From: JAGPUQ01 sp036677085
GTDB taxonomy: Bacteria; Pseudomonadota; Gammaproteobacteria; Pseudomonadales; Porticoccaceae
DNA length: 64,000 bases
Direction of reading: 5' to 3'
Assembly: GCA_036677085.1 (NCBI GenBank)
Contig: JAKFFI010000063.1
Location: forward strand, 1-64,000
Shown one piece after another: positions 27,857 through 36,275 of this stretch. The translations under genes and the position numbers were made by a program. The notes beneath the pieces are model-generated. The model was not told the DNA's origin, made no database searches, and saw only the letters and a list, made by a program, of their open reading frames with translations. Position 1 is the first letter of the stretch. Every line of letters starts with the position of its first letter.

Positions 27857-29083
27857 GTGAAACGCAAGCAGATTCTGGAAGGCATCAAGGTGCTGGATTT
27901 CACCCAGCATGTCGCGGGCCCGTCCTGCACCCGCATGATGGCGGAGATGGGCGCCGAGATCATCAAGGTGGAACTGGCACCCACCGGCGACCAGGTTCGC
28001 TATCTGGGCTATCTGAAGGGCGGGCGCAGCATCTATTTTCTGCAGCAGAACCGCGGCAAGCAGAGCCTCTGTCTGGATCCCAAGACCGAGGGCGGACGGG
28101 AGATCCTCCACAAGCTGATCAAGCAGGTGGATGTGTTGATCGAGAATTTCGCGCCGGGCGCCATCGCACGACTGGGCTGCGGCTGGGAGGTGGCGAGCCA
28201 GCTCAACCCCGAACTCATCATGTGCTCGATCTCCACCTTCGGCCAGAGCGGCCCGCTCGCCGACCTGCCCGGCTACGACTACATCGGCCAGGCCTATGCC
28301 GGAATCAGCAGCCTGATCGGCGAAGAGGATCGAGGCCCCAGCCTGCCCGGCGCCGCGCTCGGCGACACCATGACCGGCGCCCATGCCCTGGCGGCGATCA
28401 ACGGCGCGCTGTTCAACCGCGCCATGGGTGGCGGCGGCGACTACCTGGACATCACTCTGCTCGACAGCTATTTCCACTGTCACGAGATGTCGGTGGGCGT
28501 CTACAGCGCCAGTAACGGCAAGGTGGCACCGCGCCGCAGCGGCTCGCACCAGCGCATCCTCTGCCCCACCGGCGCCTTCAAGGGCCGCGACGGCTACATC
28601 ATGATCGTCGCCACCCCGCAGCAGTGGCCGGCGTTCTGCAAGGCCATCGAGATGCCGGAACTGATGGAGGACGCCCGCTTCGCACACATCAACGACCGCA
28701 TCCGCAACCGCTTCGAGCTGATCGCCATCATCGAGGACTGGCTCCAGCGCCAGGACAGCGACGCCGCTTCGATCAAGAAGCTGGAGGCGGCCCGCATCCC
28801 GGTGGCGCCGGTGCTGTCGGTGCCCGAAGCCATGGCGCACCCGCATCTGGTGGCCCGCGGCACAGTGCGCACGGTCACTCAGCGCGGCGCCGGCACCTTC
28901 CAGATGCCCGGCATGCCGCTGCGCTTCAAGAACCATCCCGGCATCGAGGAACTGGAAACGCCCTATCGGGGCGAGCACAACGGCGCGATTCTGCAGAAGT
29001 ACCTGGGGCTTTCAGAACAGGAAGTGACGCGAATGCATGCCGAAGGTGTACTGCTGCGGGAAGATATTCCTGCGCCCGGTTGA
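27857..29083 (+). CDS. CaiB/BaiF family CoA-transferase
   Basis: Moves CoA between carboxylic acids (class III CoA-transferase). The 408-residue protein shows VLDFTQHVAGPSCTRMMAEMGAEIIKVE, FLQQNRGKQSLCLDPKT, LIENFAPGAIARLG and ALGDTMTGAHAL, in which Asp is the expected catalytic nucleophile. Full length and intact. With the divergent acyl-CoA dehydrogenase and the ligase at 15.3-17.2 kb it could activate and oxidise a carboxylic acid (inference). SD CAGGGG precedes ATG 27857 at about 8 bases. Confidence 0.88.
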   Translation: MKRKQILEGIKVLDFTQHVAGPSCTRMMAEMGAEIIKVELAPTGDQVRYLGYLKGGRSIYFLQQNRGKQSLCLDPKTEGGREILHKLIKQVDVLIENFAPGAIARLGCGWEVASQLNPELIMCSISTFGQSGPLADLPGYDYIGQAYAGISSLIGEEDRGPSLPGAALGDTMTGAHALAAINGALFNRAMGGGGDYLDITLLDSYFHCHEMSVGVYSASNGKVAPRRSGSHQRILCPTGAFKGRDGYIMIVATPQQWPAFCKAIEMPELMEDARFAHINDRIRNRFELIAIIEDWLQRQDSDAASIKKLEAARIPVAPVLSVPEAMAHPHLVARGTVRTVTQRGAGTFQMPGMPLRFKNHPGIEELETPYRGEHNGAILQKYLGLSEQEVTRMHAEGVLLREDIPAPG

Positions 29084-29149
29084 GCGGAACCCGGTCTTTC
29101 AGGGATGCCCCGAACCGGACGGGGACGGACTTCCCCTTGTCCTGCGGAT

Positions 29150-29247
29150 CGCCCGCGTTGCGGGCGCTCTCTCAATTGCGCGGATTCCGATTTGCCTCTC
29201 AAATGCCCCCCCTGACGGGGCTTTCATTTGGCGGTGAGGGAGGGATT
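29150..29247. repeat. degenerate copy of the tRNA-Ser 3' end, its terminator and flank
   Basis: 29150-29173 equals 29278-29301 (CGCCCGCGTTGCGGGCGCTC and four more bases), and 29226-29247 equals 29386-29407 (the tRNA 3' end, GCGGTGAGGGAGGGATT, plus flank). Between these blocks lies a diverged copy of the terminator hairpin with CTGACGGGG. Offsets differ (128 and 160 bases), so one copy gained or lost about 32 bases. Confidence 0.8.
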
Positions 29248-29357
29248 ACTCGGGCTTCGCCCCTCGCCCTTTCGGGTCGCCCGCGTTGCGGGCGCTCTCT
29301 CCGCCCACTCCGTGGGCTCCGAGTCGAACCCGGGCTCTCATCCCTTTTGCCTCCCAA

Positions 29358-29386
29358 ATAAAAAACCCCCTGACGGGGGCTTTTTA
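29358..29386 (-). terminator. Rho-independent terminator of tRNA-Ser
   Basis: On the minus strand a CCCCC-GTCA-GGGGG stem-loop is followed by TTTTTTATTT. It begins three bases after the CCA end of the tRNA. Confidence 0.85.
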
Positions 29387-29388
29387 TT

Positions 29389-29478
29389 TGGCGGTGAGGG
29401 AGGGATTCGAACCCTCGATACCGGTAAAGGTATACTCCCTTAGCAGGGGAGCGCCTTCAGCCACTCGGCCACCTCACC
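29389..29478 (-). tRNA. tRNA-Ser (anticodon GCT)
   Basis: Minus-strand 90-base gene including encoded CCA. Acceptor GGTGAGG pairs with CCTCACC, the anticodon loop is CTGCTAA, a long variable arm (GTATACCTTTACCGGTATCG region) marks class II, and the T arm has GGTTCGAATCC. csrA upstream and this order are common in gammaproteobacteria. Confidence 0.95.
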
Positions 29479-29629
29479 ATAAACTGATTCACGCAACCGA
29501 TTCACACAACCATAGTCCGGCCCGAGGAACTCGACATGGAGCTCGAAAGAGCGCCGGCACCGGATACCCGCAGGTTCCCGGTTGCGGGACGGTGCGTGCC
29601 GTTCTCAAGATTGCGTTGTTCTCAAGATT

Positions 29630-29661
29630 GCGGCCCGCTCCCTGACCGGCGAGCGGGCCGC
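29630..29661 (-). terminator. hairpin downstream of csrA
   Basis: A ten-base stem GCGGCCCGCT with its perfect complement around a 12-base loop, 63 bases beyond the csrA stop. No strong T run follows, so it may be an RNA-stabilising or inefficient terminator structure. Confidence 0.5.
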
Positions 29662-29723
29662 GATGTTAACACGGCGATCAGTGCTGCCAAAGTGACAACG
29701 GCAGCAAATGAGCCTCAGCGAAT

Positions 29724-29912
29724 TTAGTTGCTGCCCGCGGCCGCCTGATGTTCCTGCTGAATGCGCTCGTAGATTTCTTCCCTGTGAACCGGCAGGTCGC
29801 GTGGCGCATTGACGCCCAGCCGAACCTGGTTGCCTTTCACGCCCAACACGGTGACGGTAACGTCATCTCCGATGACGATGGTCTCCCCGACCCTTCGGGT
29901 AAGTATCAGCAT
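29724..29912 (-). CDS. csrA: carbon storage regulator CsrA (RsmA)
   Basis: RNA-binding dimer that controls translation by covering GGA motifs at ribosome-binding sites. 62 residues, standard length: MLILTRRVGETIVIGDDV, VRLGVNAPRDLPVHREEIYERI with the RNA-contacting Arg44. Start at 29912, after SD GGAGG; an upstream in-frame ATG at 29963 would add 17 residues not seen in the family. The UvrY/GacA-type regulator at 40 kb is the usual upstream controller of CsrA-sequestering small RNAs; those RNAs were not found here. Confidence 0.95.
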   Translation of the reverse strand: MLILTRRVGETIVIGDDVTVTVLGVKGNQVRLGVNAPRDLPVHREEIYERIQQEHQAAAGSN

Positions 29913-30169
29913 TGCTGCCTCCATTTCTCCATGATGCCAAGTACAAAAACGTCCACAAAACAATATGTTGAGGACGTTTCGTTGCGTCGTTAGTTATTAT
30001 CGTGCCCGGCGGCACAGCCGCACCGCTCGCTGTGTCACACAACCTTAGTCTAACAGAGGCCCTGGAAAGTTTCCCAAAAGCTAATATTCCGGCTTTGGCA
30101 GCGCCCGGCAGCGTCCGCGATCCACCGCAGCTACCGGGAGGAGATGACCGCAAACCGCTGCGGCCCTGA

Positions 30170-31393
30170 TCAAACCACCGCGTCGAGCTCGAATTCCGTG
30201 TGCAGGGCCCGTACCCCGAGCTCGAGATATTTCTCGTCCACCACCACCGTGATCTTGATCTCGGAGGTGCTGATCATCTGGATGTTGATATTGTGCTCGG
30301 CGAGCGCCCGGAACATGCGCGCCGCCACCCCCGCATGGGAACGCATGCCGACACCCACCAGCGACAGCTTGGCAATGCGGTCATCCGTGGTAATCGAAGT
30401 CGCCCCGAGGCTCTCCTGCAAACGCTCCAGAATGCGTTGCGCCTTTTTCATTTCGTTGCGGTGAACCGTGAACGTCAGCGAGGTCGTGCCGTCCTGCGCC
30501 ACATTCTGGACAATCACATCGACTTCGATATTGGCCTCACTGATCGGCCCCAGAATCCGGTAAGCGACGCCGGGTACATCCGGCACTCCCGATACGGTGA
30601 GTTTGGCTTCGTCGCGATTGAAGGCGATGCCGGATACCAGGGGTTTTTCCATATCGTCCTCGTCGTCTAGGGTGATCAGGGTACCCGGCCCTTCGGTAAA
30701 GCTCGACAGCACGCGCAGCGGCACCTGGTATTTGCCGGCGAACTCCACCGCGCGAATCTGCAGCACCTTGGAGCCTTGGCTGGCCATTTCCAGCATTTCT
30801 TCGAAGGTGATGCGATCCAACCGGCGCGCACTGCTCACCACCCGCGGGTCGGTGGTGTAGACACCATCCACATCCGTGTAAATCTGGCATTCGTCCGCCT
30901 TCAGGGCAGCGGCAAGCGCAACGCCAGTGGTGTCCGAACCGCCACGACCCAGGGTGGTGATATTGCCCTCGCCATCGACGCCCTGAAATCCGGCCACCAC
31001 CACCATGCGCCCGGCGGCGAGATCGGCGCGCATCCGCTCCACGTCGATCGCCTCGATCCGCGCCTTGGTGTGGGCGCTGTCGGTGAGGATGCGGATCTGG
31101 CTGCCGGTGTAGGAGCGAGCATCACAGCCCAGCTCTTCGAGCGCCATGGCCAGCAGCGCGATCGTCACCTGCTCGCCGGTGGAGACCAGCACATCGAGTT
31201 CACGGGGTGACGGCATTTCGGAGATTTCGTGAGCCAGCGCAATCAGCCGATTGGTCTCGCCGCTCATGGCCGAGACCACGACCACGAGATCCTCGCCACG
31301 CGCGCGCGCCGCCGCGACCTTGTGGGCCACGGCGCGGATGCGCTCGATCGTGCCGACGGAAGTGCCGCCGTATTTCTGAACGATAAGACTCAT
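30170..31393 (-). CDS. lysC: aspartate kinase
   Basis: Phosphorylates aspartate, first step to Lys, Met, Thr and diaminopimelate. 407 residues: VQKYGGTSVGTIERI (ATP site), VVVSAMSGETNRLI, GRGGSDTTGVALAAAL, then two C-terminal ACT regions (SGIAFNRDEAKLTVSGVPDVPG, and LSLVGVGMRSHAGVAARMFRALAEHNINIQMISTSE) for feedback inhibition. Start at 31393; upstream codons in the frame read into spacer. Gene order alaS-lysC-csrA is classic for gammaproteobacteria. A second polypeptide from an internal start, as in some relatives, is possible but not shown. Confidence 0.95.
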   Translation of the reverse strand: MSLIVQKYGGTSVGTIERIRAVAHKVAAARARGEDLVVVVSAMSGETNRLIALAHEISEMPSPRELDVLVSTGEQVTIALLAMALEELGCDARSYTGSQIRILTDSAHTKARIEAIDVERMRADLAAGRMVVVAGFQGVDGEGNITTLGRGGSDTTGVALAAALKADECQIYTDVDGVYTTDPRVVSSARRLDRITFEEMLEMASQGSKVLQIRAVEFAGKYQVPLRVLSSFTEGPGTLITLDDEDDMEKPLVSGIAFNRDEAKLTVSGVPDVPGVAYRILGPISEANIEVDVIVQNVAQDGTTSLTFTVHRNEMKKAQRILERLQESLGATSITTDDRIAKLSLVGVGMRSHAGVAARMFRALAEHNINIQMISTSEIKITVVVDEKYLELGVRALHTEFELDAVV

Positions 31394-31478
31394 GGCTGTC
31401 TTCTGATGGGGCCTTCCCCGGAAGCGGCGCGGGAATCTATCACCAACGCCGGCGAAACAGAATAGGTACGGAAGTAGA

Positions 31479-34079
31479 TCACGCGCCGATACGCTGTTCG
31501 ATCCATCCCGGAACGGAGTCCAGCGCGGCCGCGAGGGCGCCGACATCCGGTCCGCCGCCCTGGGCGAGATCGGGGCGGCCGCCGCCCTTGCCGCCGACCT
31601 GAGCCGCCACATGCTGCATGAGGTCACCAGCCTTGATGCGTCCGGTCAGATCCTTGGTCACGCCGGCCACCAGCACGACTTTTCCGTCTTCCTCCGCCGC
31701 CAGCAGCACCACGCCGCTGCCGAGCCGTGATTTCATCTGATCGACGATGTCGCGCAGGCTGCGCGCGTCGCCGCCCTCGATACGCCGCGCCAACACCGAT
31801 ACGCCGGCCACCTGACACACTTCCGCCAGAGGATCGCCGCCACTGGCACCCGCCAGCCGCACCTTGAGCGCATCCAGCTCGCGGGCCAACTGCCGATTCT
31901 GCTCGACCAGCTGCGCGGCCTTGTCGACGAGGGTCGGCGCACTGGTTTTCAGCACGGACGCGGCGCGCGCAAGTCGCGTTTCCAGTTCCTCGACATAGGC
32001 CAGGGCGACGGTGCCGGCGATGGCTTCGATGCGGCGCACGCCGGAGGCAATACCGGATTCGGTGACGATCTTGAACAGGCCGATGTCGCCGGTGCGCGCG
32101 ACATGGGTACCGCCGCACAACTCCCGCGAGAAGCCATCGCCCATGGTGAGCACCCTGACCTCGTCGCCATATTTTTCGCCGAACAGCGCCATGGCGCCCT
32201 GGCTGCGAGCGACGTCCATGGTCATCAGCCGGGTCTGCACCTCGGTGTTGGCCAGAATTTCGCGATTCACCCGGCGTTCGATGGCAAGAATCTGATCGCG
32301 GTCGAGCGCCTGGGGATGGGAGAAATCGAAGCGCGCCCGCTCCGCATCCACCAGCGAGCCCTTTTGCGTCACATGCTCGCCCAAGACCTCACGCAGCGCC
32401 GCATGCAACAGATGGGTGGCCGAGTGATGGCGCGCGGTAGCATCGCGCGTCGCCGGATCCACGCGCGCGGTCAACAGGTCCCCCACCGCGACCGCGCCTT
32501 CCGCGACCGCGCCGATGTGAAGACAGTTCTCGCCCTGCTTGCGGCAATCGCGGATGGCGAAGCGGCCGCGCCCACTCACCAGCTCGCCCCGATCGCCCAC
32601 CTGACCGCCGCTCTCGCCGTAAAACGGCGTGGAGTCCAATACGGCGATGCCCTCCTCTCCGGCAACCAGCTCCGCTATCGCTTCGGCACCACGAAACAGG
32701 GCGACGACCCGGCTTTCGCCGGTGAGCTGTTGGTAACCGATGAACGCGGTGGCGCCTTCGATATCGGGCGTGGCGGTGTAATCCACGTGAAAGCGGCTGG
32801 CCTGACGCGCCCGCTGGCGCTGTTCGGCCATCGCCTGCTCATAGCCCGGCATGTCCAGCGTATAGCCTCGCTCGCGGGCGATATCGTTGGTCAGATCGAC
32901 GGGAAAACCATAGGTATCGTAGAGCGAAAATACCAAGGCTCCGGGAATCTCCTGCCCCGACAGGTCGGCCAGCGCCGCTTCGAGCACTCCCAGACCGGTA
33001 TCCAGGGTGCGGGCAAACTGCTCCTCTTCAGACTTCAGTACGAGCGCCACCCGCTCGGTGGCCGCGGCAAGCTCGGGATAGGCCGCACCCATCTCGGCGG
33101 CAAGCGGCGCCACCAGTCGGTAAAAGAAAGGTTCGGTCGCGCCCAGCTTGTTCCCGTGGCGCAGCGCGCGGCGAATGATGCGCCGCAGCACATAGCCCCG
33201 ACCTTCGTTGCTGGGCAGCACGCCGTCGGTGATCAGAAACGCGCAGGAACGGATGTGGTCGGCAATCACACGCAGTGAACTGTCGGCCAGATCGGTCGCG
33301 CCGGTTACCGTCGCCGCCGCACGGATCAGGTTGGCGAACAGATCGATCTCGTAATTGGTATGCACGCCCTGCATCACCGCGGCGATGCGCTCGAGTCCCA
33401 TGCCGGTGTCGATCGAAGGTTTCGGCAGCGGTCGCAGCTTGCCCTGGGCATCGCGCTCGTACTGCATGAACACCAGATTCCAGATTTCGATATAGCGGTC
33501 GAGATCGCCGCCTGCGCTGCCCGGAGGACCACCGGGCACTTCGGGGCCGTGGTCGTAGAAAATTTCGGAACAGGGACCGCAGGGGCCGGTGTCGCCCATC
33601 TGCCAGAAGTTGTCTTCGTCGAGGCGCGAGAAGCGCGCGGAGCTGACCCCGATCTCGCGCAGCCAGATGTCCGCCGCCTCGTCGTCGGAGATATGCACCG
33701 TGACCCACAGCCGTTCCGCCGGCAGCCCGAGGCGCACGGTGAGGAACTCCCAGGCATAGGCGATGGCTTCACGCTTGAAATAGTCCCCAAAGCTGAAATT
33801 GCCCAGCATTTCGAAGAAGGTGTGGTGCCGTGCGGTAAACCCGACGTTTTCCAGATCGTTGTGTTTGCCGCCGGCCCGCACACAGCGCTGCGACGATGCG
33901 GCACGCCGGTAGGGACGCTGATCGACGCCCAGAAAAACATCCTTGAATTGCACCATGCCGGCATTGGTGAACAGCAGCGTGGGATCATTGTCCGGCACCA
34001 GGCTGCTGCTGGGCACCACCGTATGATCCTTGTTCGCAAAGAATTCCAGAAACGCCTGGCGTATGTCAGCGCTCTTCAA
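31479..34079 (-). CDS. alaS: alanyl-tRNA synthetase
   Basis: Charges tRNA-Ala and edits Ser/Gly mischarging. 866 residues, full length. Seen: class II core (FFANKDHTVVPSSSLVP, FTNAGMVQFKDVFLG, RCVRAGGKHNDLENVG), GMGLERIAAVMQG (motif 3), the editing domain with HHSATHLLHAALREVLG and CGGTHVARTGDIG (zinc ligands), and the C-Ala domain with GGKGGGRPDLAQGGG. A 22-bp perfect palindrome lies 40 bases upstream of the start. Confidence 0.97.
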   Translation of the reverse strand: MKSADIRQAFLEFFANKDHTVVPSSSLVPDNDPTLLFTNAGMVQFKDVFLGVDQRPYRRAASSQRCVRAGGKHNDLENVGFTARHHTFFEMLGNFSFGDYFKREAIAYAWEFLTVRLGLPAERLWVTVHISDDEAADIWLREIGVSSARFSRLDEDNFWQMGDTGPCGPCSEIFYDHGPEVPGGPPGSAGGDLDRYIEIWNLVFMQYERDAQGKLRPLPKPSIDTGMGLERIAAVMQGVHTNYEIDLFANLIRAAATVTGATDLADSSLRVIADHIRSCAFLITDGVLPSNEGRGYVLRRIIRRALRHGNKLGATEPFFYRLVAPLAAEMGAAYPELAAATERVALVLKSEEEQFARTLDTGLGVLEAALADLSGQEIPGALVFSLYDTYGFPVDLTNDIARERGYTLDMPGYEQAMAEQRQRARQASRFHVDYTATPDIEGATAFIGYQQLTGESRVVALFRGAEAIAELVAGEEGIAVLDSTPFYGESGGQVGDRGELVSGRGRFAIRDCRKQGENCLHIGAVAEGAVAVGDLLTARVDPATRDATARHHSATHLLHAALREVLGEHVTQKGSLVDAERARFDFSHPQALDRDQILAIERRVNREILANTEVQTRLMTMDVARSQGAMALFGEKYGDEVRVLTMGDGFSRELCGGTHVARTGDIGLFKIVTESGIASGVRRIEAIAGTVALAYVEELETRLARAASVLKTSAPTLVDKAAQLVEQNRQLARELDALKVRLAGASGGDPLAEVCQVAGVSVLARRIEGGDARSLRDIVDQMKSRLGSGVVLLAAEEDGKVVLVAGVTKDLTGRIKAGDLMQHVAAQVGGKGGGRPDLAQGGGPDVGALAAALDSVPGWIEQRIGA

Positions 34080-34118
34080 AATGGACTCCGTGGGTCGATA
34101 AAACGCGAGAAAGTTCGT

Positions 34119-34466
34119 TCAGAATCCCAGCTGGGATTCTGAAAACTGTTTGCCGGCCAGCAGATGCAGATGCAGATGAAAAACCGTCTGTCCGGCTCCG
34201 GCGCCGTTATTGACGATCACCCGGAAGGCCTCCTCGACGCCGACCTGACGGGCCACCGCGCTGGCCGCCAGCATCAGGTGCCCAAGCAGCGCCAGATCCT
34301 CTCCGGAAGCGTCGCAGAGTTTGGGAATCGGTTTGCGCGGGATGATCAACAGATGGACGGGCGCCTTGGGAGCGATGTCCTTGATGGCAATACAATGCTC
34401 GTCCTCGTAGAGGATCTCGGACGGCAACTCGCGATTGATGATGCGCGTAAAAATACTGTCAGCCAT
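34119..34466 (-). CDS. HIT-family nucleotide hydrolase (HinT-type)
   Basis: A 115-residue histidine-triad protein: FTRIINRELPSEILYEDEHCIAIKDIAPKAPVHLLIIPRKPI and the H-x-H-x-H loop in QTVFHLHLHLLAGKQF. HinT-like enzymes cleave adenosine phosphoramidates and acyl-adenylates. It immediately precedes alaS; because HinT acts on aminoacyl-adenylates made by synthetases, the pairing is suggestive but may be chance. The stop codon lies inside a 22-bp palindrome. Confidence 0.9.
   Translation of the reverse strand: MADSIFTRIINRELPSEILYEDEHCIAIKDIAPKAPVHLLIIPRKPIPKLCDASGEDLALLGHLMLAASAVARQVGVEEAFRVIVNNGAGAGQTVFHLHLHLLAGKQFSESQLGF
34120..34141. promoter_or_regulatory. perfect 22-bp palindrome between HIT gene and alaS
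   Basis: Each half is CAGAATCCCAG, joined without a spacer. It covers the last codons of the HIT gene (Ser-Gln-Leu-Gly-Phe-stop) and ends 40 bases before the alaS start. No T run follows on either strand. It could be an operator, a terminator without a U tract, or chance. Confidence 0.5.
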
Positions 34467-34523
34467 GGTTTCCTCTCCGGCACTTTTTGATAGGTCGTGG
34501 AAAAACTGCCGTGACGGTCGCGA

Positions 34524-34727
34524 TCAGGGATGCCCGGCCGACGCCCGTGGTACCCGCTCTTCCGCCGAGAGTACGCGCGCTTCGCGCTCCAACATCACCG
34601 GGATGCCGTCCCGAATCGGATAGGCGAGGCCGCTCGCCCGGCAAATCAATTCCTGGTGCTCAGCATCGTATTCGAGCGGCGCCTTGGTCACCGGGCAGAC
34701 GAGGATACTCAGCAACTGTTTGTTCAC
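34524..34727 (-). CDS. Trm112/YcaR family protein
   Basis: A 67-residue cytosolic zinc-ribbon-like protein: LLSILVCPVTKAPLEYDAEHQELICRASGLAYPIRDGIPVML matches the bacterial YcaR group. Only two of the Cys positions are present (CPV and ICR), as in many bacterial members. In Pseudomonas-like genomes this gene usually sits between lpxK and kdsB; here it has moved next to the HIT gene. Precise role in bacteria unknown. Confidence 0.85.
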   Translation of the reverse strand: MNKQLLSILVCPVTKAPLEYDAEHQELICRASGLAYPIRDGIPVMLEREARVLSAEERVPRASAGHP

Positions 34728-34824
34728 GGGATTCCTGTCAGAAGTCGGGCATCATCGGTGATTGCACACCGCCAGAAATGCCGCACTAATGCGGCGGGAT
34801 TCTACGGCAAAGTATGCGCACGCT

Positions 34825-35688
34825 CTATGGCCGCAGGCGCAGCGCGGTGTGCTCCGCCGCAATGGGAGGGAAATACTGTAGTACCAGCGCGGGGTCAAGG
34901 CGGACATCGAACCAGTTCATGCGCCAGTCCAGATGCGGCCCGGTCGCGCGCCCGGTGGCGCCGACACGGGCGATCGGGTCGCCGCGCGCCAGATCATCGC
35001 CTTCCTTCACCAGGATCGCGCTCAGGTGAATGAAGGAGGAAGTCAGCCCCTGGCCGTGATCGACGATCAGGGTTCCGCCCGAAAAATACAGGTCCGGCTG
35101 GGCGAGGCGCACTATCCCGGGCGCCGGCGCCCGCACCAGGGTGCCAGTCGGCGCGGCGATATCCAGACCGAAGTGGGGGTTCTTGGGCACCCCGTTGTAG
35201 ACGCGCAGACTGCCGTACACACCCGTGATGGGGCCATCCAGGGGGCGGCTGAAACCGGCCAGAAAATCGCGCCGGGGGGAATTCACCGCCCGCGCGCGGT
35301 CCACCATTTCCTGCTCGCGCCGGATGCGATCCATGACTTCCGGGGGCGGAGTGACCGTGCTCTCCGGCACGCCGTCCACCCGCTGTACCTGGTAGCTGCG
35401 GCGTTCGACATCGAAGCGGTAATGGCGCGGCCCCATGGGATCGGTCACGACCAGGGTCATGGTCGCCGGGGCGTCGCGCCCCAGACCCACCACGAAGTGC
35501 CCGTCCGGCGCCACCGGCACCGACTTGCGATCAAAGGTCACCCTGGCCGTCGGCGCCACCCGGCCGATGACCATGCCGCCCTGGCGCCAGATGCCCTGGA
35601 ATTCCAGGCCGTCGTCAGCTCTGGCGACTGGAGCGGCCAGCAGAATCCCGGCGAACGCGCGACACAGCAGCGACCGGTAGCGATTCAC
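34825..35688 (-). CDS. M23-family peptidase (murein hydrolase-like), secreted
   Basis: A 287-residue protein starting at GTG 35688 (SD GAGAAG) with a signal peptide (NRYRSLLCRAFAGILLAAPVARAD). N-terminal beta-rich part with GLEFQGIWRQGGMVIGRV, then a peptidase M23 domain: HFGLDIAAPTGTLVRAPAPG (H-x-x-x-D zinc pair), IVDHGQGLTSSFIHLS, and ATGRATGPHLDWRMNW. The last zinc-site motif is HLD where most M23 enzymes have HLH; relatives in gammaproteobacteria can show this too, so activity is uncertain. Starts 10 bases after recX, likely the same transcript. Confidence 0.85.
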   Translation of the reverse strand: MNRYRSLLCRAFAGILLAAPVARADDGLEFQGIWRQGGMVIGRVAPTARVTFDRKSVPVAPDGHFVVGLGRDAPATMTLVVTDPMGPRHYRFDVERRSYQVQRVDGVPESTVTPPPEVMDRIRREQEMVDRARAVNSPRRDFLAGFSRPLDGPITGVYGSLRVYNGVPKNPHFGLDIAAPTGTLVRAPAPGIVRLAQPDLYFSGGTLIVDHGQGLTSSFIHLSAILVKEGDDLARGDPIARVGATGRATGPHLDWRMNWFDVRLDPALVLQYFPPIAAEHTALRLRP

Positions 35689-35698
35689 GGGGGGCTTC

Positions 35699-36226
35699 TC
35701 ACAAGGTATCCATGTCGTCGGCGCCGGCCCGTCCCGCCAGGATCGCCTGAATTTCGTCGGCACCGAAACCGCGATACTGGAGGAAACGCGCCCGGCGCGC
35801 CCGCTCCGGCCAATCCTGCGCCGACTTGGGACCGAATTTCTGGGTGCTGACCGACAGCGCGAGGGCGCACCAGTCCACCTCTGCCGCGGTCAGTGCGCAC
35901 TCGACAAGCTCTGCATCGACACCGCGCTCGGCCAGCTCTCTGCGGATACGCTGCGGTCCCTGACCACGGCGAATCCGGCTCGCGACCAGGGCTTCGGCAA
36001 AGCGGGCATCGCTCTGCAAACCTTCCGCGACCAGCTGATCCAGCACCCGCGCGATCAGCACGGGTTCTGTGGCAAAGTCGACGGACAGCTTGCGGAGCAA
36101 TTCGACGCGGCTGTGCTCGCGCCGCGCCAGCTGCCGGATCGCCGCTGCCCGCATTGCCCGCGCCGGATCGATCGGGGCCGCACCGGCGACATCCGCGGTA
36201 CCGCGCAGGTCGCCGCCCCCATTCAT
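35699..36226 (-). CDS. recX: regulatory protein RecX
   Basis: Binds RecA filaments and restrains recombinase activity. 175 residues of three-helix repeats: AAIRQLARREHSRVELLRKL, VLDQLVAEGLQSDARFAEALVASRIRRGQGPQRIRRELAERGV, and WPERARRARFLQYRGFGADEIQAIL. Lies 49 bases after recA on the same strand, the usual arrangement. Full length. Confidence 0.93.
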   Translation of the reverse strand: MNGGGDLRGTADVAGAAPIDPARAMRAAAIRQLARREHSRVELLRKLSVDFATEPVLIARVLDQLVAEGLQSDARFAEALVASRIRRGQGPQRIRRELAERGVDAELVECALTAAEVDWCALALSVSTQKFGPKSAQDWPERARRARFLQYRGFGADEIQAILAGRAGADDMDTL

Positions 36227-36275
36227 GATCTGCCTCCGGCAGCTGCGTTCCCCATACCTGACTTATTCGCCTGAC

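Noticed and set aside
29150..29407. possible second tRNA gene or CRISPR-like repeat
   Set aside because: Only the 3' end of tRNA-Ser is repeated and spacing is irregular with two copies, so it is a duplication, not an array or a full tRNA.
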